Source of the DNA: Streptococcus ruminicola
Lineage (GTDB): Bacteria > Bacillota > Bacilli > Lactobacillales > Streptococcaceae
Assembly (NCBI RefSeq): GCF_011387195.1
Contig: NZ_CP046919.1
Location: forward strand, 744,001-808,000
DNA: 64,000 bases
Direction: 5' to 3'
Shown: positions 1 through 8,113 of the stretch, piece by piece
Layout: every line of letters begins with the position of its first letter
How positions within the stretch are numbered: position 1 is the stretch's first letter
Position numbers and translations under genes: made by a program
Notes under the pieces: model-generated
What the model saw: the letters and a program-made list of their open reading frames with translations, nothing else
What the model was told of the DNA's origin: nothing
Database searches by the model: none

Positions 1-443
1 TCTGCAACCAAGGCAATCGCTAAAGCTGTACGTTGTTTCATCCCAAAAGAGAACCCTTTTGGCTTACGATGACGAGCATCCCAAAGCTCAACTAACTTCA
101 AGGTACTTTCAATATTTGAATAAAGTTCCTCTTTGCCATGTAGTTTCAAATAAAATTTCAAATTATCGATAACAGACATCTCAGGATAAAAGACTGGGTC
201 AATCATAATTCCAAAATCATCCAAAACATTGTCACGACTGTTGATATCAGTGCCATTGTAAGTGATTGTCCCACTAGTTGGTTTTTGAGATTTGGCAATC
301 ATTTTCATCAAAGTTGATTTACCAGCACCATTTTTCCCAATCAAACCAACAATCTCGCCCTTTTCAATCTCCATTGAAACATCAGAAAGCGAGTAGAAAT
401 CATTTCCCGCAAATTTTTTTGATAAATGTTCAATTTTAAGCAT
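1..443 (-). CDS. ABC transporter ATP-binding protein (C-terminus beyond left edge)
   Basis: This is the ATPase of a two-gene ABC-2 exporter that powers the permease encoded just upstream. The visible 147 codons start with ATG at 443 after a GGAG site. They contain a Walker A motif GKNGAGKST at residues 36-44, a Q-loop region, and a divergent signature FSFGMKQR in place of LSGGQ, as is common in the ABC-2 drug/antibiotic exporter group. The Walker B region lies beyond the window. The permease stop is 27 nt upstream, so the pair should be co-transcribed. The operon promoter carries the LytTR-type direct repeats at 1285-1316. Transport or immunity for a bacteriocin or peptide is plausible from context, but the substrate is inferred and not shown. 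Confidence 0.9.
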   Translation of the reverse strand, partial: MLKIEHLSKKFAGNDFYSLSDVSMEIEKGEIVGLIGKNGAGKSTLMKMIAKSQKPTSGTITYNGTDINSRDNVLDDFGIMIDPVFYPEMSVIDNLKFYLKLHGKEELYSNIESTLKLVELWDARHRKPKGFSFGMKQRTALAIALVA

Positions 444-470
444 ATTTTTCTCCTGATTCTTCCTGTAATC

Positions 471-1217
471 CTAGAATTCAATTTTTTTAAATTTATTTTT
501 AGCTAACAAATACAAAATGCTAAAATACACGATTGATAAAATAGTTGCTATCAAAAATGATTTTCCAAAAGACAATTCTTTAATTAATTCAGCATAGCTA
601 TTAGGGTAAACATAGCGGAATGTCTTTAGCATAGGAGCTATCATAGAAAGAAGCGTAAATAGCACCCCATACAAAACAGCCACTAAAGTTTTTTTGCTGA
701 TGGCAATCCAAGCAATTAGAGATATTGTTATTAAATTCAAAGCAATCGTTGTTAATAAAACTAGTAAATTATTCTCAAAATCAAGAGAATGACTTGGTAA
801 TATTTTCATTTGTAGATTATATTTTGGGATAAGAATAGCATAATAAGTAACTACTCCAACAAATAAAGACAGAGCAAAATAAATGAAGTAAAGTAAAAAT
901 AAACCTTTCATTTTTGCTTTAAAAATATGATTTCTATTGATATCTTTATATAAAAACATAATGCCGTTATCAATTTCATCACGAAAAACTGAACTAACAA
1001 TAAAAGCAATTATCAAAGTTGGAATAATTAACTTATATTGAGTATCTAAAGCACCAACAAGAAACGAAAAAAGATTTGAGGTAAAGCCACTCGTTGCCAT
1101 AGTATCAATATTTTGATTCCCCATAAAAAAAGGAGTAACCAAAGGCAAAAGTGAGAACGCCAGCAAAATACTGACATCGCGTCGTTTAAAAATCGATTTA
1201 AATATAGCTGAAAACAT
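471..1217 (-). CDS. ABC-2 type transporter permease
   Basis: A 248-aa hydrophobic protein with about six membrane segments (roughly residues 15-30, 58-75, 103-128, 150-172, 177-197 and 220-240). It has the layout of single-polypeptide ABC-2 permeases such as those of bacteriocin-immunity or lantibiotic-resistance exporters. ATG at 1217 follows AGGAG. It is the first gene of a two-gene operon with the ATPase at 1-443. The upstream region has a -10 TATAAT (complement of 1249-1254) and two 11-bp direct repeats 21 bp apart, the same arrangement as at the regulatory genes next door, so I infer control by the ComE/BlpR-type regulator at 2715-3449. Family assignment is firm; the substrate is unknown. 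Confidence 0.8.
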   Translation of the reverse strand: MFSAIFKSIFKRRDVSILLAFSLLPLVTPFFMGNQNIDTMATSGFTSNLFSFLVGALDTQYKLIIPTLIIAFIVSSVFRDEIDNGIMFLYKDINRNHIFKAKMKGLFLLYFIYFALSLFVGVVTYYAILIPKYNLQMKILPSHSLDFENNLLVLLTTIALNLITISLIAWIAISKKTLVAVLYGVLFTLLSMIAPMLKTFRYVYPNSYAELIKELSFGKSFLIATILSIVYFSILYLLAKNKFKKIEF

Positions 1218-1248
1218 ACGTTTTTCTCCTAACTGTTATTTACAGGTT

Positions 1249-1316
1249 ATTATAGATTAAATGCACCTCAACAGCTTAAAAATGTAATGAATGGTAGATA
1301 TTTTGTCATGAATGGT
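1249..1316 (-). promoter_or_regulatory. LytTR-type regulated promoter of the ABC exporter operon
   Basis: The coding (minus) strand has ACCATTCATGA at 1316-1306 and ACCATTCATTA at 1295-1285, a 21-bp repeat period. A 30-nt gap then leads to TATAAT at 1254-1249. There is no good -35 box, as expected for an activator-dependent promoter. Two 9-11 bp direct repeats two helical turns apart are the known site type for ComE/BlpR/AgrA-class LytTR regulators. Confidence 0.75.
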
Positions 1317-1330
1317 TTTTTTGACAAATA

Positions 1331-1355
1331 AAAAAACGATTCCTCGAACCGTTTA
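1331..1355 (-). terminator. terminator of the regulatory operon
   Basis: On the minus strand, arms AACGGTTC and GAATCGTT around loop GAG are followed by seven T. The stem begins at the stop codon of the kinase gene. Confidence 0.8.
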
Positions 1356-2711
1356 CCCCACTTTCATCTCTTGCCTAAACTGATAATCAGCGCTTGTCGT
1401 ATTCAAGATAACATTATCATACTTATCTAAAATCTCTTTAACATTGGCTAGACCGATGCCTCGATTATCGCCTTTTGATGAAAAGCCTCGTTGGAAAATG
1501 GTCTTAGTATTGACCCTTTTCTTTTCTGTCGAATTTTCAACAATCAAAATATCGCTGCCCTTATCTTTAAAAAAGGCAAATACTAGGCTTGGTTTTTGGC
1601 AACTCTCAGCAGCCTCAATGGCATTATCTAAAAGAATCGAAAGAATTCTAATAAAATCCAATAACTCCATCTTAGGACTATCCATATAGTCCTCAACTTC
1701 CACTTTTAAAGCTATGCCTTTTTGATGAGCTTCCATTAATTTAGCTGAAATAATACTTTTGACTGATGGATTACTTATTTTAGCTAGATTTCCAATCTGA
1801 TAACTATCTGTATTTAGCGATTTTCCAGAATCCACTAAAACAGTATCATAAATACTTTTAACAGCTGGCATGTCATTGTGATGAATTGCTTCATTTAAGC
1901 TAACCAGCAAATTCGTGTAATCATGCCTAAAGCCACGAATCTGCGTGTAAAGTGACTCAATATGCTCACTATACGAGGACATCGAATTGAGTTGCTGGTC
2001 CTTTAAACGAATCAACTCATTTTCTTGTTCTTTCTTCACTTCTTCACTGATATAAAAAAGAAAACTAATCATTATAAAGAAGTAGACTATTGGAAGAATT
2101 CTTCTAATATGAATAATATCAATCGACGTCTTAAACCAATCTTTAGTCTCAATATAATATAAAACCTCTAAACCAAATGTAGTAACTGAGTAAATTACAA
2201 TTGAAGAAACAAAAGAATTAACAACTTTTTTTAATTTTAAATTATTCAATCCTGAGTGAATAATCTTATTATCTAGACGAACAAAATTGTAAAAAAGGTA
2301 ACAAAAAATAGTTCCTAAAAATAAAGTAACAAAATCTGACCACCGATATTCCCACCAGTCATTTAAAGATAATTTAAAACAAAATAATATAAATGACGTT
2401 GCTAAGTTGATAAACATTGTTACCACAGAAAAAGGGAAAAAACTATAAAATAAAAATTGCGTTTTTGTCCAATTTAATTTATTTCTATAATTGACAACCA
2501 TCAATACTATAGGCAATAAGAGAATTTCAAATAGACCTACAATATCATAATAAAATACCTCAAGAAACGTTAAAAACAATGGAATACCTAAGCAATATTT
2601 CCAGTTTAACTTATATAAGCTAATTTGGCGAAAAATTAATAGTATAATAACCCACTTTAAAAAGAAATGCCCTTCATATTCTAACGTTATTGGAAATTCA
2701 AAAAAGCTCAT
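1353..2711 (-). CDS. peptide-pheromone sensor histidine kinase (ComD/BlpH type, HPK10)
   Basis: A 452-aa membrane kinase. The N-terminal half (about residues 1-225) has six to seven membrane segments for peptide sensing. A short coiled coil (about 222-245) follows, then the HPK10 phosphoacceptor motif FRHDYTNLL with His263. The ATPase domain has an N-box LDNAIEAAE and a G-box RGIGLANVKEIL and lacks a conventional D-box, as is usual for HPK10. The gene starts 3 nt after the regulator stop and is last in the operon LytTR-only, regulator, kinase. By family it should sense an exported double-glycine-leader peptide. No such pheromone gene is visible in this window, so it may lie to the left. Confidence 0.88.
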   Translation of the reverse strand: MSFFEFPITLEYEGHFFLKWVIILLIFRQISLYKLNWKYCLGIPLFLTFLEVFYYDIVGLFEILLLPIVLMVVNYRNKLNWTKTQFLFYSFFPFSVVTMFINLATSFILFCFKLSLNDWWEYRWSDFVTLFLGTIFCYLFYNFVRLDNKIIHSGLNNLKLKKVVNSFVSSIVIYSVTTFGLEVLYYIETKDWFKTSIDIIHIRRILPIVYFFIMISFLFYISEEVKKEQENELIRLKDQQLNSMSSYSEHIESLYTQIRGFRHDYTNLLVSLNEAIHHNDMPAVKSIYDTVLVDSGKSLNTDSYQIGNLAKISNPSVKSIISAKLMEAHQKGIALKVEVEDYMDSPKMELLDFIRILSILLDNAIEAAESCQKPSLVFAFFKDKGSDILIVENSTEKKRVNTKTIFQRGFSSKGDNRGIGLANVKEILDKYDNVILNTTSADYQFRQEMKVG

Positions 2712-2714
2712 CCT

Positions 2715-3449
2715 CTATTTCTCCACTCTTTCGATTAATCCTTTTAGTTTCAGGCGTGACACAAAGCACGATTCATCGCCTTCGAAGTAGACGATATGGT
2801 TGGTGCGATCGATTTTGGTAACATTTTCTGGATTAACGACATAGGCACGGTGACTTTGGTAAAGACGTTCGTCTGCTTTTGCGATATCTGAAACCTTGCC
2901 ATAAAATTCCATATGCCCTGTTTTTGTGGTTAAAATAACTTTGTGAATTGTTGATGATGTCTCGAAGTACAAAATATCCGAAAAAGGAACTTGAACGTGT
3001 GAATGCTCGTTTTTAAAGACAAAGGCATCACTTGCTACTGTGGTATCGACATTTTCAAAAGCATATACTAAAACAGATGATACTGCCTCTTGAAACTCCT
3101 CTTCATTTAGCCCTTTATCAATAAAATCAAGTGCCGCTACACGGTACTTATAAGTTACTGGCATAAATTCAGAGTGCGTCGTCACAAAAACAATCACTGC
3201 ATTAGGGTCTTTAGCACGAATTTCACGCGCAATCTCCATTCCTTTTTTCTCTTCTCCTTTAATTTCAATATCTAAGAAAAAAAATTGATGATTCCCTTGT
3301 TCCTTGATAGCTTCCAAAAGCTGTTGAGGCTTCCCAAAAATCTCCAACTGACGGTATTTCAGTTGATTTTCTTTCATACAACGATTAATAGCTTGTTCCA
3401 AACGTGATTGTTGGAAAAAATCATCCTCTAACACAAAGATATTTAGCAT
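2715..3449 (-). CDS. response regulator, ComE/BlpR type (REC-LytTR)
   Basis: A 244-aa two-domain regulator. The receiver domain (about 1-120) has the acidic cluster EDD at residues 8-10, phosphoacceptor Asp60 in FFFLDIEIKG, the TT switch position near 90 and Lys112. The LytTR DNA-binding domain (about 142-240) has the SHRAYVVN and FEGDESC features of the family. The partner kinase follows directly, and the LytTR-only protein ends 9 nt upstream. Likely targets are the three promoters with 21-bp-spaced direct repeats at 1285-1316, 3851-3882 and 3891-3922, which would include its own operon. ComE and BlpR cannot be told apart without the pheromone gene. Confidence 0.9.
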   Translation of the reverse strand: MLNIFVLEDDFFQQSRLEQAINRCMKENQLKYRQLEIFGKPQQLLEAIKEQGNHQFFFLDIEIKGEEKKGMEIAREIRAKDPNAVIVFVTTHSEFMPVTYKYRVAALDFIDKGLNEEEFQEAVSSVLVYAFENVDTTVASDAFVFKNEHSHVQVPFSDILYFETSSTIHKVILTTKTGHMEFYGKVSDIAKADERLYQSHRAYVVNPENVTKIDRTNHIVYFEGDESCFVSRLKLKGLIERVEK

Positions 3450-3458
3450 TTTAAACTC

Positions 3459-3791
3459 CTATAAATTTTCCCAAGTTTGTATAACTTCTTTCAAGCAACG
3501 CCTTGAGCATTTGATGCTTTTGACCTTACTATTTATAAAAACAATCTGTTGATTTCCCTTATTAATCCCTTTGACATAAGCAAGATTGACCAGATATTTT
3601 TTGTGACAACGTGTAAAAATGTGAGGGGCTTGCTCTTTAATTTCCTTTAATTTCCCGTATATCTCATAACAAGCATCTTCTGTCACAATTTTCAAGACAT
3701 GTGGTTTTCCTTCTATAGTCCCAATATAGTAAATATCCACAAGTTTAATTTTTATTGATACCCTTCCCTTTGTTACAATAATATAATCCAT
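3459..3791 (-). CDS. LytTR-only DNA-binding protein (BlpS-like)
   Basis: A 110-aa protein that is one LytTR domain with no receiver. It includes the conserved TRCHKKYLVNLAYVKGI segment and a basic C-terminus. ATG at 3791 follows CCAGGAGG. It is the first gene of the operon with the REC-LytTR regulator and the kinase. A LytTR-only protein called BlpS is known in the gallocin regulatory system of S. gallolyticus, and the order LytTR-only, BlpR, BlpH here looks like that arrangement. By binding the same direct repeats without phosphorylation control it could compete with the full regulator. That role is inferred from the family; the domain call is clear. Confidence 0.82.
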   Translation of the reverse strand: MDYIIVTKGRVSIKIKLVDIYYIGTIEGKPHVLKIVTEDACYEIYGKLKEIKEQAPHIFTRCHKKYLVNLAYVKGINKGNQQIVFINSKVKSIKCSRRCLKEVIQTWENL

Positions 3792-3814
3792 ATAAAAAAC
3801 CTCCTGGTAAGGTT

Positions 3815-3882
3815 ATCATAACAAAGATTACTTTCCCAACTTACAATGTATAATGAATGGTAGTTATGATGTCATAAACGGT
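3815..3882 (-). promoter_or_regulatory. LytTR-type promoter of the LytTR-only/regulator/kinase operon
   Basis: The minus strand carries ACCGTTTATGA at 3882-3872 and ACCATTCATTA at 3861-3851 (21-bp period), then a 30-nt gap to TATGAT at 3820-3815. The geometry is the same as at the exporter promoter, implying autoregulation. Confidence 0.75.
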
Positions 3883-3890
3883 AAAAAAAT

Positions 3891-3957
3891 GCTATTCATG
3901 ACAAATAAACAACTATTCATTAGATTAATAAATTGTTAAACTAATATTTGCTACAAT
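3891..3957 (+). promoter_or_regulatory. LytTR-type promoter of the receiver-only gene
   Basis: The plus strand carries GCTATTCATGA at 3891-3901 and ACTATTCATTA at 3912-3922 (21-bp period), then a 29-nt gap to TACAAT at 3952-3957. The two operator pairs are back to back in the divergent intergenic region and oriented outward. Confidence 0.7.
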
Positions 3958-3976
3958 AACTTTGAAAGGAGGTTCT

Positions 3977-4336
3977 ATGATTTATGTCATGCAACCAGTT
4001 TGGTACAATAAAAATTTCTATCGCATTATTAAAGATATTTTAACTGAACATTATCCTAATAAAGCAGTTAAATCTAGGTCTTTTTATAAACTTATTCCAA
4101 ATCATAAAGCTCCTAATACTTATTTTATCATAAATGACGTACATTTAAAGGCCTGGAATGGTATTGAGGTCGCAAAAAAAATAAGATCAAAAGAGCCCCA
4201 CTCAAATCTTATTTTAATCTCTAATGACCTTGACTACCAAAAAATTTATAGGACTCACCTTTGCTTTTTAGGTGTTCTAAATCTTTCTAAAATAAACCGA
4301 AACGATATCACAAACTACATCCATGATATCATCTAA
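3977..4336 (+). CDS. stand-alone receiver-like protein, degenerate acidic pocket
   Basis: A 119-aa protein. I use ATG 3977 because the AAAGGAGG site at 3965-3972 lies inside the longer TTG-initiated frame. It aligns by eye with the receiver half of the neighbouring regulator: a block FIINDVHLK with Asp54 at the phosphoacceptor place, followed by NGIEVAKKIRSKEP, matching GMEIAREIRAKDP. The N-terminal acidic residues needed for Mg binding (EDD in the neighbour) are replaced by QPV, and there is no output domain. It is divergent from the LytTR-only gene and has its own LytTR-type promoter. It may be a phosphate sink, a dimerisation decoy or a phosphorylation-independent partner; none of these is shown. 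I know of no name for it. Confidence 0.7.
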   Translation: MIYVMQPVWYNKNFYRIIKDILTEHYPNKAVKSRSFYKLIPNHKAPNTYFIINDVHLKAWNGIEVAKKIRSKEPHSNLILISNDLDYQKIYRTHLCFLGVLNLSKINRNDITNYIHDII

Positions 4337-4358
4337 TCAAAATATTGATACCGAACAA

Positions 4359-4386
4359 AACCCCTACTGGTTTACCAGCAGGGGTT
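4359..4386. terminator. bidirectional terminator between receiver-like gene and clpC
   Basis: Arms AACCCCTACTGG and CCAGCAGGGGTT surround a short loop, with A/T tracts on both sides. It serves the converging genes ending at 4336 and 4393. Confidence 0.85.
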
Positions 4387-4392
4387 ATTTTA

Positions 4393-6834
4393 TTAAGCAA
4401 TGTCAAATTTAAGTTGTCCTTTTGAAACACCAATTTTAAGGGTATTTCCACTTGCTAATTCGCCTGATAGAATAAGTTCTGATAATTTATCTTCGACTTT
4501 ATCTTGTAGGGTACGGCGAAGAGGACGAGCACCCATTTCTGGGTCGTATCCAGCTTCAGCAAGGTATTTAAGCGCTGATGGTTGGAATTTAAGCGTAATA
4601 TCTTTTTCAGCTAAGGTTGCAATCAATGGTTTAACCATGATTTTAACCACGTCACGCATATTTTCTTGTGTTAAGTGGTGGAAGACAACCTTTTCATCAA
4701 TACGGTTGATGAATTCTGGACGATAAGTTTTCTTAAGCTCTTCCATGATACGTTTTTGCATAGCATCATAATCATGAGCCATATCACGCGCACCAAATCC
4801 AACAGTTTTATCATCACGAAGAGCTGTCGCACCAAGGTTTGACGTCATGATAATAATCGTATTTGAGAAATCAACTTTACGACCACGACTATCTGTCAAC
4901 ACACCATCATCCAAAACTTGAAGAAGGACGTTGAAAATATCTGGATGAGCTTTTTCAACTTCATCGAAAAGAAGGACTGAATAAGGTTTGTTACGAACTT
5001 TTTCAGTCAATTCGCCACCTTCTTCATAACCAACGTATCCTGGAGGAGCTCCGTTAAGACGACTAGCCGCAAATTTTTCCATGTATTCAGACATGTCAAA
5101 GCGGATAAGTGTTGATTCATCATCAAAGAGAAGTTCAGCCAAAGCTTTAGCTAATTCAGTCTTACCAACACCAGTAGGTCCCAAGAACATGAATGACCCA
5201 ATTGGACGTTTTCCTGTACGGATACCTGCTTGATTACGACGGATTGCTCGGCTAATCGCTGAAATAGCAGCATCTTGACCAATCACACGTTTGTGCAATT
5301 CTTTTTCAAGCGTCAAATATTTCTTGCTGTCGGCTTGCGTCATTTTTTCAACTGGAATACCTGACAAGCGACTAAGAGTTGCCATAATGTCATCTTCTGT
5401 CACAGCTGTTGGCTTACGTGTCACAGCTTTACGTGATGCTTTTAGCAATTTTGTAGCTTTTTTGAAATCACCTTCTAAGATAGCTTGGTCAGCTGGAGTT
5501 AAGTCAGAAGGTGTTTCTTTTTTCACCAAACCTTGAACGGTTGCACTAGCTTCATCAAGCAAATCAATAGCTGAGTCTGGTAGATTTTTACTTGTCAAAT
5601 AACGGTGTGCAGCTTTAACAGCCGTCAACACAGCTTGATCAGAAATCGTCACATTATGGAAAGTTTCGTAAGATTTCTTAAGCCCAAGTAAAATTTGATA
5701 AGCATCTTCAACACTTGGTTCTTCAATCGTAATTTTCGCAAAACGACGTGAAAGAGCTGCATCTTTTTCGATATGTTTTTGATATTCTTCTTGAGTTGTC
5801 GCACCAACCATGTGAAGCGTACCACGTGCAAGAGCAGGTTTTAAGATATTAGCAGCATCTAAAGTACTATCAATTCCAGAACCAGATCCCATAATAGTGT
5901 GCACTTCATCGATGAATAAAATAATATGACCATCAGCTTCAATGTCTGAGATGATTTGGTTCATGCGTTCTTCGAAATCACCACGGAAACGAGTTCCCGC
6001 AACAACACTCATCATATCAAGCTCTAAGACACGCATGTCTTGAAGCTCATAAGGAATTTCACCATTAACAATACGTTGTGCCAAACCATAAGCAAGAGCT
6101 GTTTTACCAACACCAGCTTCACCGACCAAGACAGGATTATTTTTAGTCTTACGGCTAAGTACTTGAACCATGCGAGAGACTTCTTTTTCACGTCCGATAA
6201 CTGGCTCAAGTTTTCCTTGACGAGCTAATTCAGTTAAATCACGAGTGAAGTCTGATAATTCTCCCGCAGTTGACTGAGGTTTCATCATTTCTGAGAAAGC
6301 TCCGCCCATTGTAGCTTTTTTGGGTTTGCGAAGATCGTGAATAGCTTTGATTTTTTCTTTAGTAAATCCAGCATTACGTGACAATGATTTACGCAAATCA
6401 AGCAAGCGTGCTGAATCACCATCTTCTTTATTTTTAAATCCAGCAACTTCCAAAAGACGTGTCGCAAACAAATCGAGATTCAACAACATAGCATAAAGGA
6501 CATGCTCTGTTCCGACTTCAGTGCTTCCAGTCACTTTGCAAATTGACTCAGCAAAAGTTAAGACGTCTTTTAGGGCTTTAGATTGTTCTAAGAACTGCAC
6601 ATTTTTAACATCTGCCAAAGGTGATTTCCCGAGCGCCAAAACAGCTGCCGCTTCGTACTCTTCGTAAGCAATCTTATTTTGGTATTCAGCAAATGTTAAC
6701 CCTGCCACTGAATCATGAACAGCTACCATGGCTAAAAGCACATGCCAACTTTCTAAATATGGGCTTTCAAATCGCGCCGCTTGGTACTGGGCGATACTGA
6801 AAACCTCCTGCATTTTCATTGAATATTCACTCAT
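4393..6834 (-). CDS. clpC: Clp protease ATP-binding subunit ClpC
   Basis: An 813-aa HSP100 unfoldase that feeds substrates to ClpP in the cytoplasm. Seen in order: an N-terminal Clp_N double repeat (about 1-145), a first AAA domain with Walker A GEAGVGKT at 238-245 and Walker B LFIDEVHT, a middle region, and a second AAA domain with GPTGVGKTE near residue 550 and LLFDEVEKAHPD. A VGF loop in DKTVGFGA fits the ClpP-docking position, and a D2-small domain ends the protein. The start overlaps the ctsR stop by 4 nt (ATGA), so the two are translationally coupled. Transcription comes from the CtsR-regulated promoter upstream of ctsR. Length is normal for streptococcal ClpC. Confidence 0.96.
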   Translation of the reverse strand: MSEYSMKMQEVFSIAQYQAARFESPYLESWHVLLAMVAVHDSVAGLTFAEYQNKIAYEEYEAAAVLALGKSPLADVKNVQFLEQSKALKDVLTFAESICKVTGSTEVGTEHVLYAMLLNLDLFATRLLEVAGFKNKEDGDSARLLDLRKSLSRNAGFTKEKIKAIHDLRKPKKATMGGAFSEMMKPQSTAGELSDFTRDLTELARQGKLEPVIGREKEVSRMVQVLSRKTKNNPVLVGEAGVGKTALAYGLAQRIVNGEIPYELQDMRVLELDMMSVVAGTRFRGDFEERMNQIISDIEADGHIILFIDEVHTIMGSGSGIDSTLDAANILKPALARGTLHMVGATTQEEYQKHIEKDAALSRRFAKITIEEPSVEDAYQILLGLKKSYETFHNVTISDQAVLTAVKAAHRYLTSKNLPDSAIDLLDEASATVQGLVKKETPSDLTPADQAILEGDFKKATKLLKASRKAVTRKPTAVTEDDIMATLSRLSGIPVEKMTQADSKKYLTLEKELHKRVIGQDAAISAISRAIRRNQAGIRTGKRPIGSFMFLGPTGVGKTELAKALAELLFDDESTLIRFDMSEYMEKFAASRLNGAPPGYVGYEEGGELTEKVRNKPYSVLLFDEVEKAHPDIFNVLLQVLDDGVLTDSRGRKVDFSNTIIIMTSNLGATALRDDKTVGFGARDMAHDYDAMQKRIMEELKKTYRPEFINRIDEKVVFHHLTQENMRDVVKIMVKPLIATLAEKDITLKFQPSALKYLAEAGYDPEMGARPLRRTLQDKVEDKLSELILSGELASGNTLKIGVSKGQLKFDIA

Positions 6835-7292
6835 AAATGGAATCCTTTTCTATCTAATCTTTGTAAGATTTTTCGCAACATACGCGCACGAATTTCAGGA
6901 GCATCTTTTCCCAAAACCTCATCAGTAGCTGTTGCTAAAATCAGATTTCCTTCACGTTCACTAATAATTTTTTCGTCAAAAAGTAATTGAATCAAATCTG
7001 TAAAGACTTGCTCGCTGATACGTTCACCGATATTTGCCATAAGGTTGTCAAACAATTGGTGTTGGTCTGAAAATCGCACTCTAGCAATGCGAATATAGCC
7101 ACCGCCACCACGCTTACTTTCGACTGTATAGCCACGACTTTCTGTAAAACGTGTTTTGATCACGTAGTTAATTTGGCTAGGAACAACTTGAAAGGCATCT
7201 GCCAAGTTTGACCGCTTAATCTCAGCAATACCTGATTGGGCAAGTAATTGCTTGATGTATTCTTCAATACTATCAGATGTATTTTTTGCCAT
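6831..7292 (-). CDS. ctsR: transcriptional repressor CtsR
   Basis: A 153-aa repressor of class III heat-shock genes. ATG 7292 was chosen because AAGGAGG precedes it and the protein then begins MAKNTSDSIEEYIKQLL as in the family. The winged-helix N-terminal domain includes the glycine-rich ESKRGGGGYIRI wing that enters the minor groove. The C-terminal dimerisation domain ends in RARMLRKILQRL. It is first in the ctsR-clpC operon. A CtsR heptad operator lies at 7340-7356, so the operon is autoregulated. Upstream in-frame codons exist but lack a ribosome site and overlap the operator. Confidence 0.95.
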   Translation of the reverse strand: MAKNTSDSIEEYIKQLLAQSGIAEIKRSNLADAFQVVPSQINYVIKTRFTESRGYTVESKRGGGGYIRIARVRFSDQHQLFDNLMANIGERISEQVFTDLIQLLFDEKIISEREGNLILATATDEVLGKDAPEIRARMLRKILQRLDRKGFHL

Positions 7293-7339
7293 TAGCTTCC
7301 TCCTTTTCAAGATTAAAGACCATTTCAAGATGGACTCTC

Positions 7340-7365
7340 TTTGACTATAACTGACTAATATTATA
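7340..7365 (-). promoter_or_regulatory. CtsR operator and promoter of ctsR-clpC
   Basis: The minus strand reads TATAAT at 7365-7360 and then the heptads AGTCAGT and AGTCAAA separated by TAT (7356-7340). This matches the CtsR direct-repeat box. The operator sits just downstream of the -10, where it would block initiation. Confidence 0.85.
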
Positions 7366-7489
7366 ACAAAAATATCACTTTTTATAAACGAAAATACACC
7401 AAATGACCTGCTCTCGTAAGCTTTTCTCACCATTTAAAATAAATAGTGCTTATTAAGCAATAGTATTTTACTATTAGAACAGATTTTAG

Positions 7490-7518
7490 TTGAGTTTGTT
7501 TCCTAGATAAGATACAAT
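7490..7518 (+). promoter_or_regulatory. sigma-A type promoter of the small exporter gene
   Basis: TTGAGT at 7490-7495, a 17-nt spacer and TACAAT at 7513-7518, about 30 nt before the ATG at 7550. Confidence 0.7.
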
Positions 7519-7549
7519 TAACCTTGTAACAAATGAAAGGTTTCAAGTA

Positions 7550-8014
7550 ATGAACTATATTATTACATTTTTAATCGGCATGGTGCCACTTATTGAGCTT
7601 CGTGGTGCTGTTCCTTATGCTATCGCAACTGGTATTCCAATGTGGCAAGCACTGATTATCGGGGTTATTGCCAACATGCTTCCAGTTCCAATTATCTTCT
7701 TCTTTGCTCGCCGCGTTTTAGAGTGGGGAGCTGATAAACCTGTTATCGGCGGTTTCTTTACTTGGTGTTTGAAAAAAGGTCACAAAGGTGGTAAAAAACT
7801 TGCAGATACTGCTGGTGATAAAGGAATTTTCATTGCTCTTCTTCTCTTTGTAGGAATTCCAATTCCTGGAACAGGAGCTTGGACAGGAACACTTGCTGCT
7901 TCAATTCTTGACTGGGACTTCAAACGCAGTATTACAGCGGTTATGCTCGGGGTTATCCTTGCAGGCTTAATCATGGGAACACTAACTGTTCTTGGTTTGG
8001 GCGCTTTATCTTAA
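7550..8014 (+). CDS. small multidrug export family protein (COG2426-like)
   Basis: A 154-aa membrane protein with about four hydrophobic segments (5-22, 32-54, 90-110, 128-150). It has the family's ELRGAVPYAIATG motif near residue 17 and a conserved GIPIPGTGAWTG loop near residue 102. These mark the poorly characterised Sm_multidrug_ex family; transport activity is inferred from the family name and not from the sequence. ATG 7550 follows AAAGG. It is monocistronic, with its own promoter at 7490-7518 and a hairpin at 8028-8052, and it converges on tsf. Confidence 0.85.
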   Translation: MNYIITFLIGMVPLIELRGAVPYAIATGIPMWQALIIGVIANMLPVPIIFFFARRVLEWGADKPVIGGFFTWCLKKGHKGGKKLADTAGDKGIFIALLLFVGIPIPGTGAWTGTLAASILDWDFKRSITAVMLGVILAGLIMGTLTVLGLGALS

Positions 8015-8027
8015 TTTGAAAAAACAA

Positions 8028-8052
8028 GAGCTTGGAAATTCCAAGCTCTTTA
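8028..8052 (+). terminator. hairpin after the small exporter gene
   Basis: Arms AAGAGCTTGGAA and TTCCAAGCTCTT separated by one base (real loop slightly larger). The T tract is short, so termination may be partial. Confidence 0.6.
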
Positions 8053-8065
8053 ATGTTACACACAA

Positions 8066-8098
8066 AAAAAGAAGACCACTAAGTGATCTTCTTTTTAT
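8066..8098. terminator. terminator of the rpsB-tsf operon
   Basis: Nearly perfect arms built on AAAGAAGACCAC and GTGATCTTCTTT with A/T runs on both sides. It lies 16 nt after the tsf stop and could work in both directions. Confidence 0.8.
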
Positions 8099-8113
8099 AT
8101 TAGCAAGCTAGTC

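Noticed and set aside
1218..3976. Pheromone precursor with a double-glycine leader near the kinase
   Set aside because: No short frame with the leader pattern and a ribosome site was found in the intergenic regions; the gene may lie to the left of the window.
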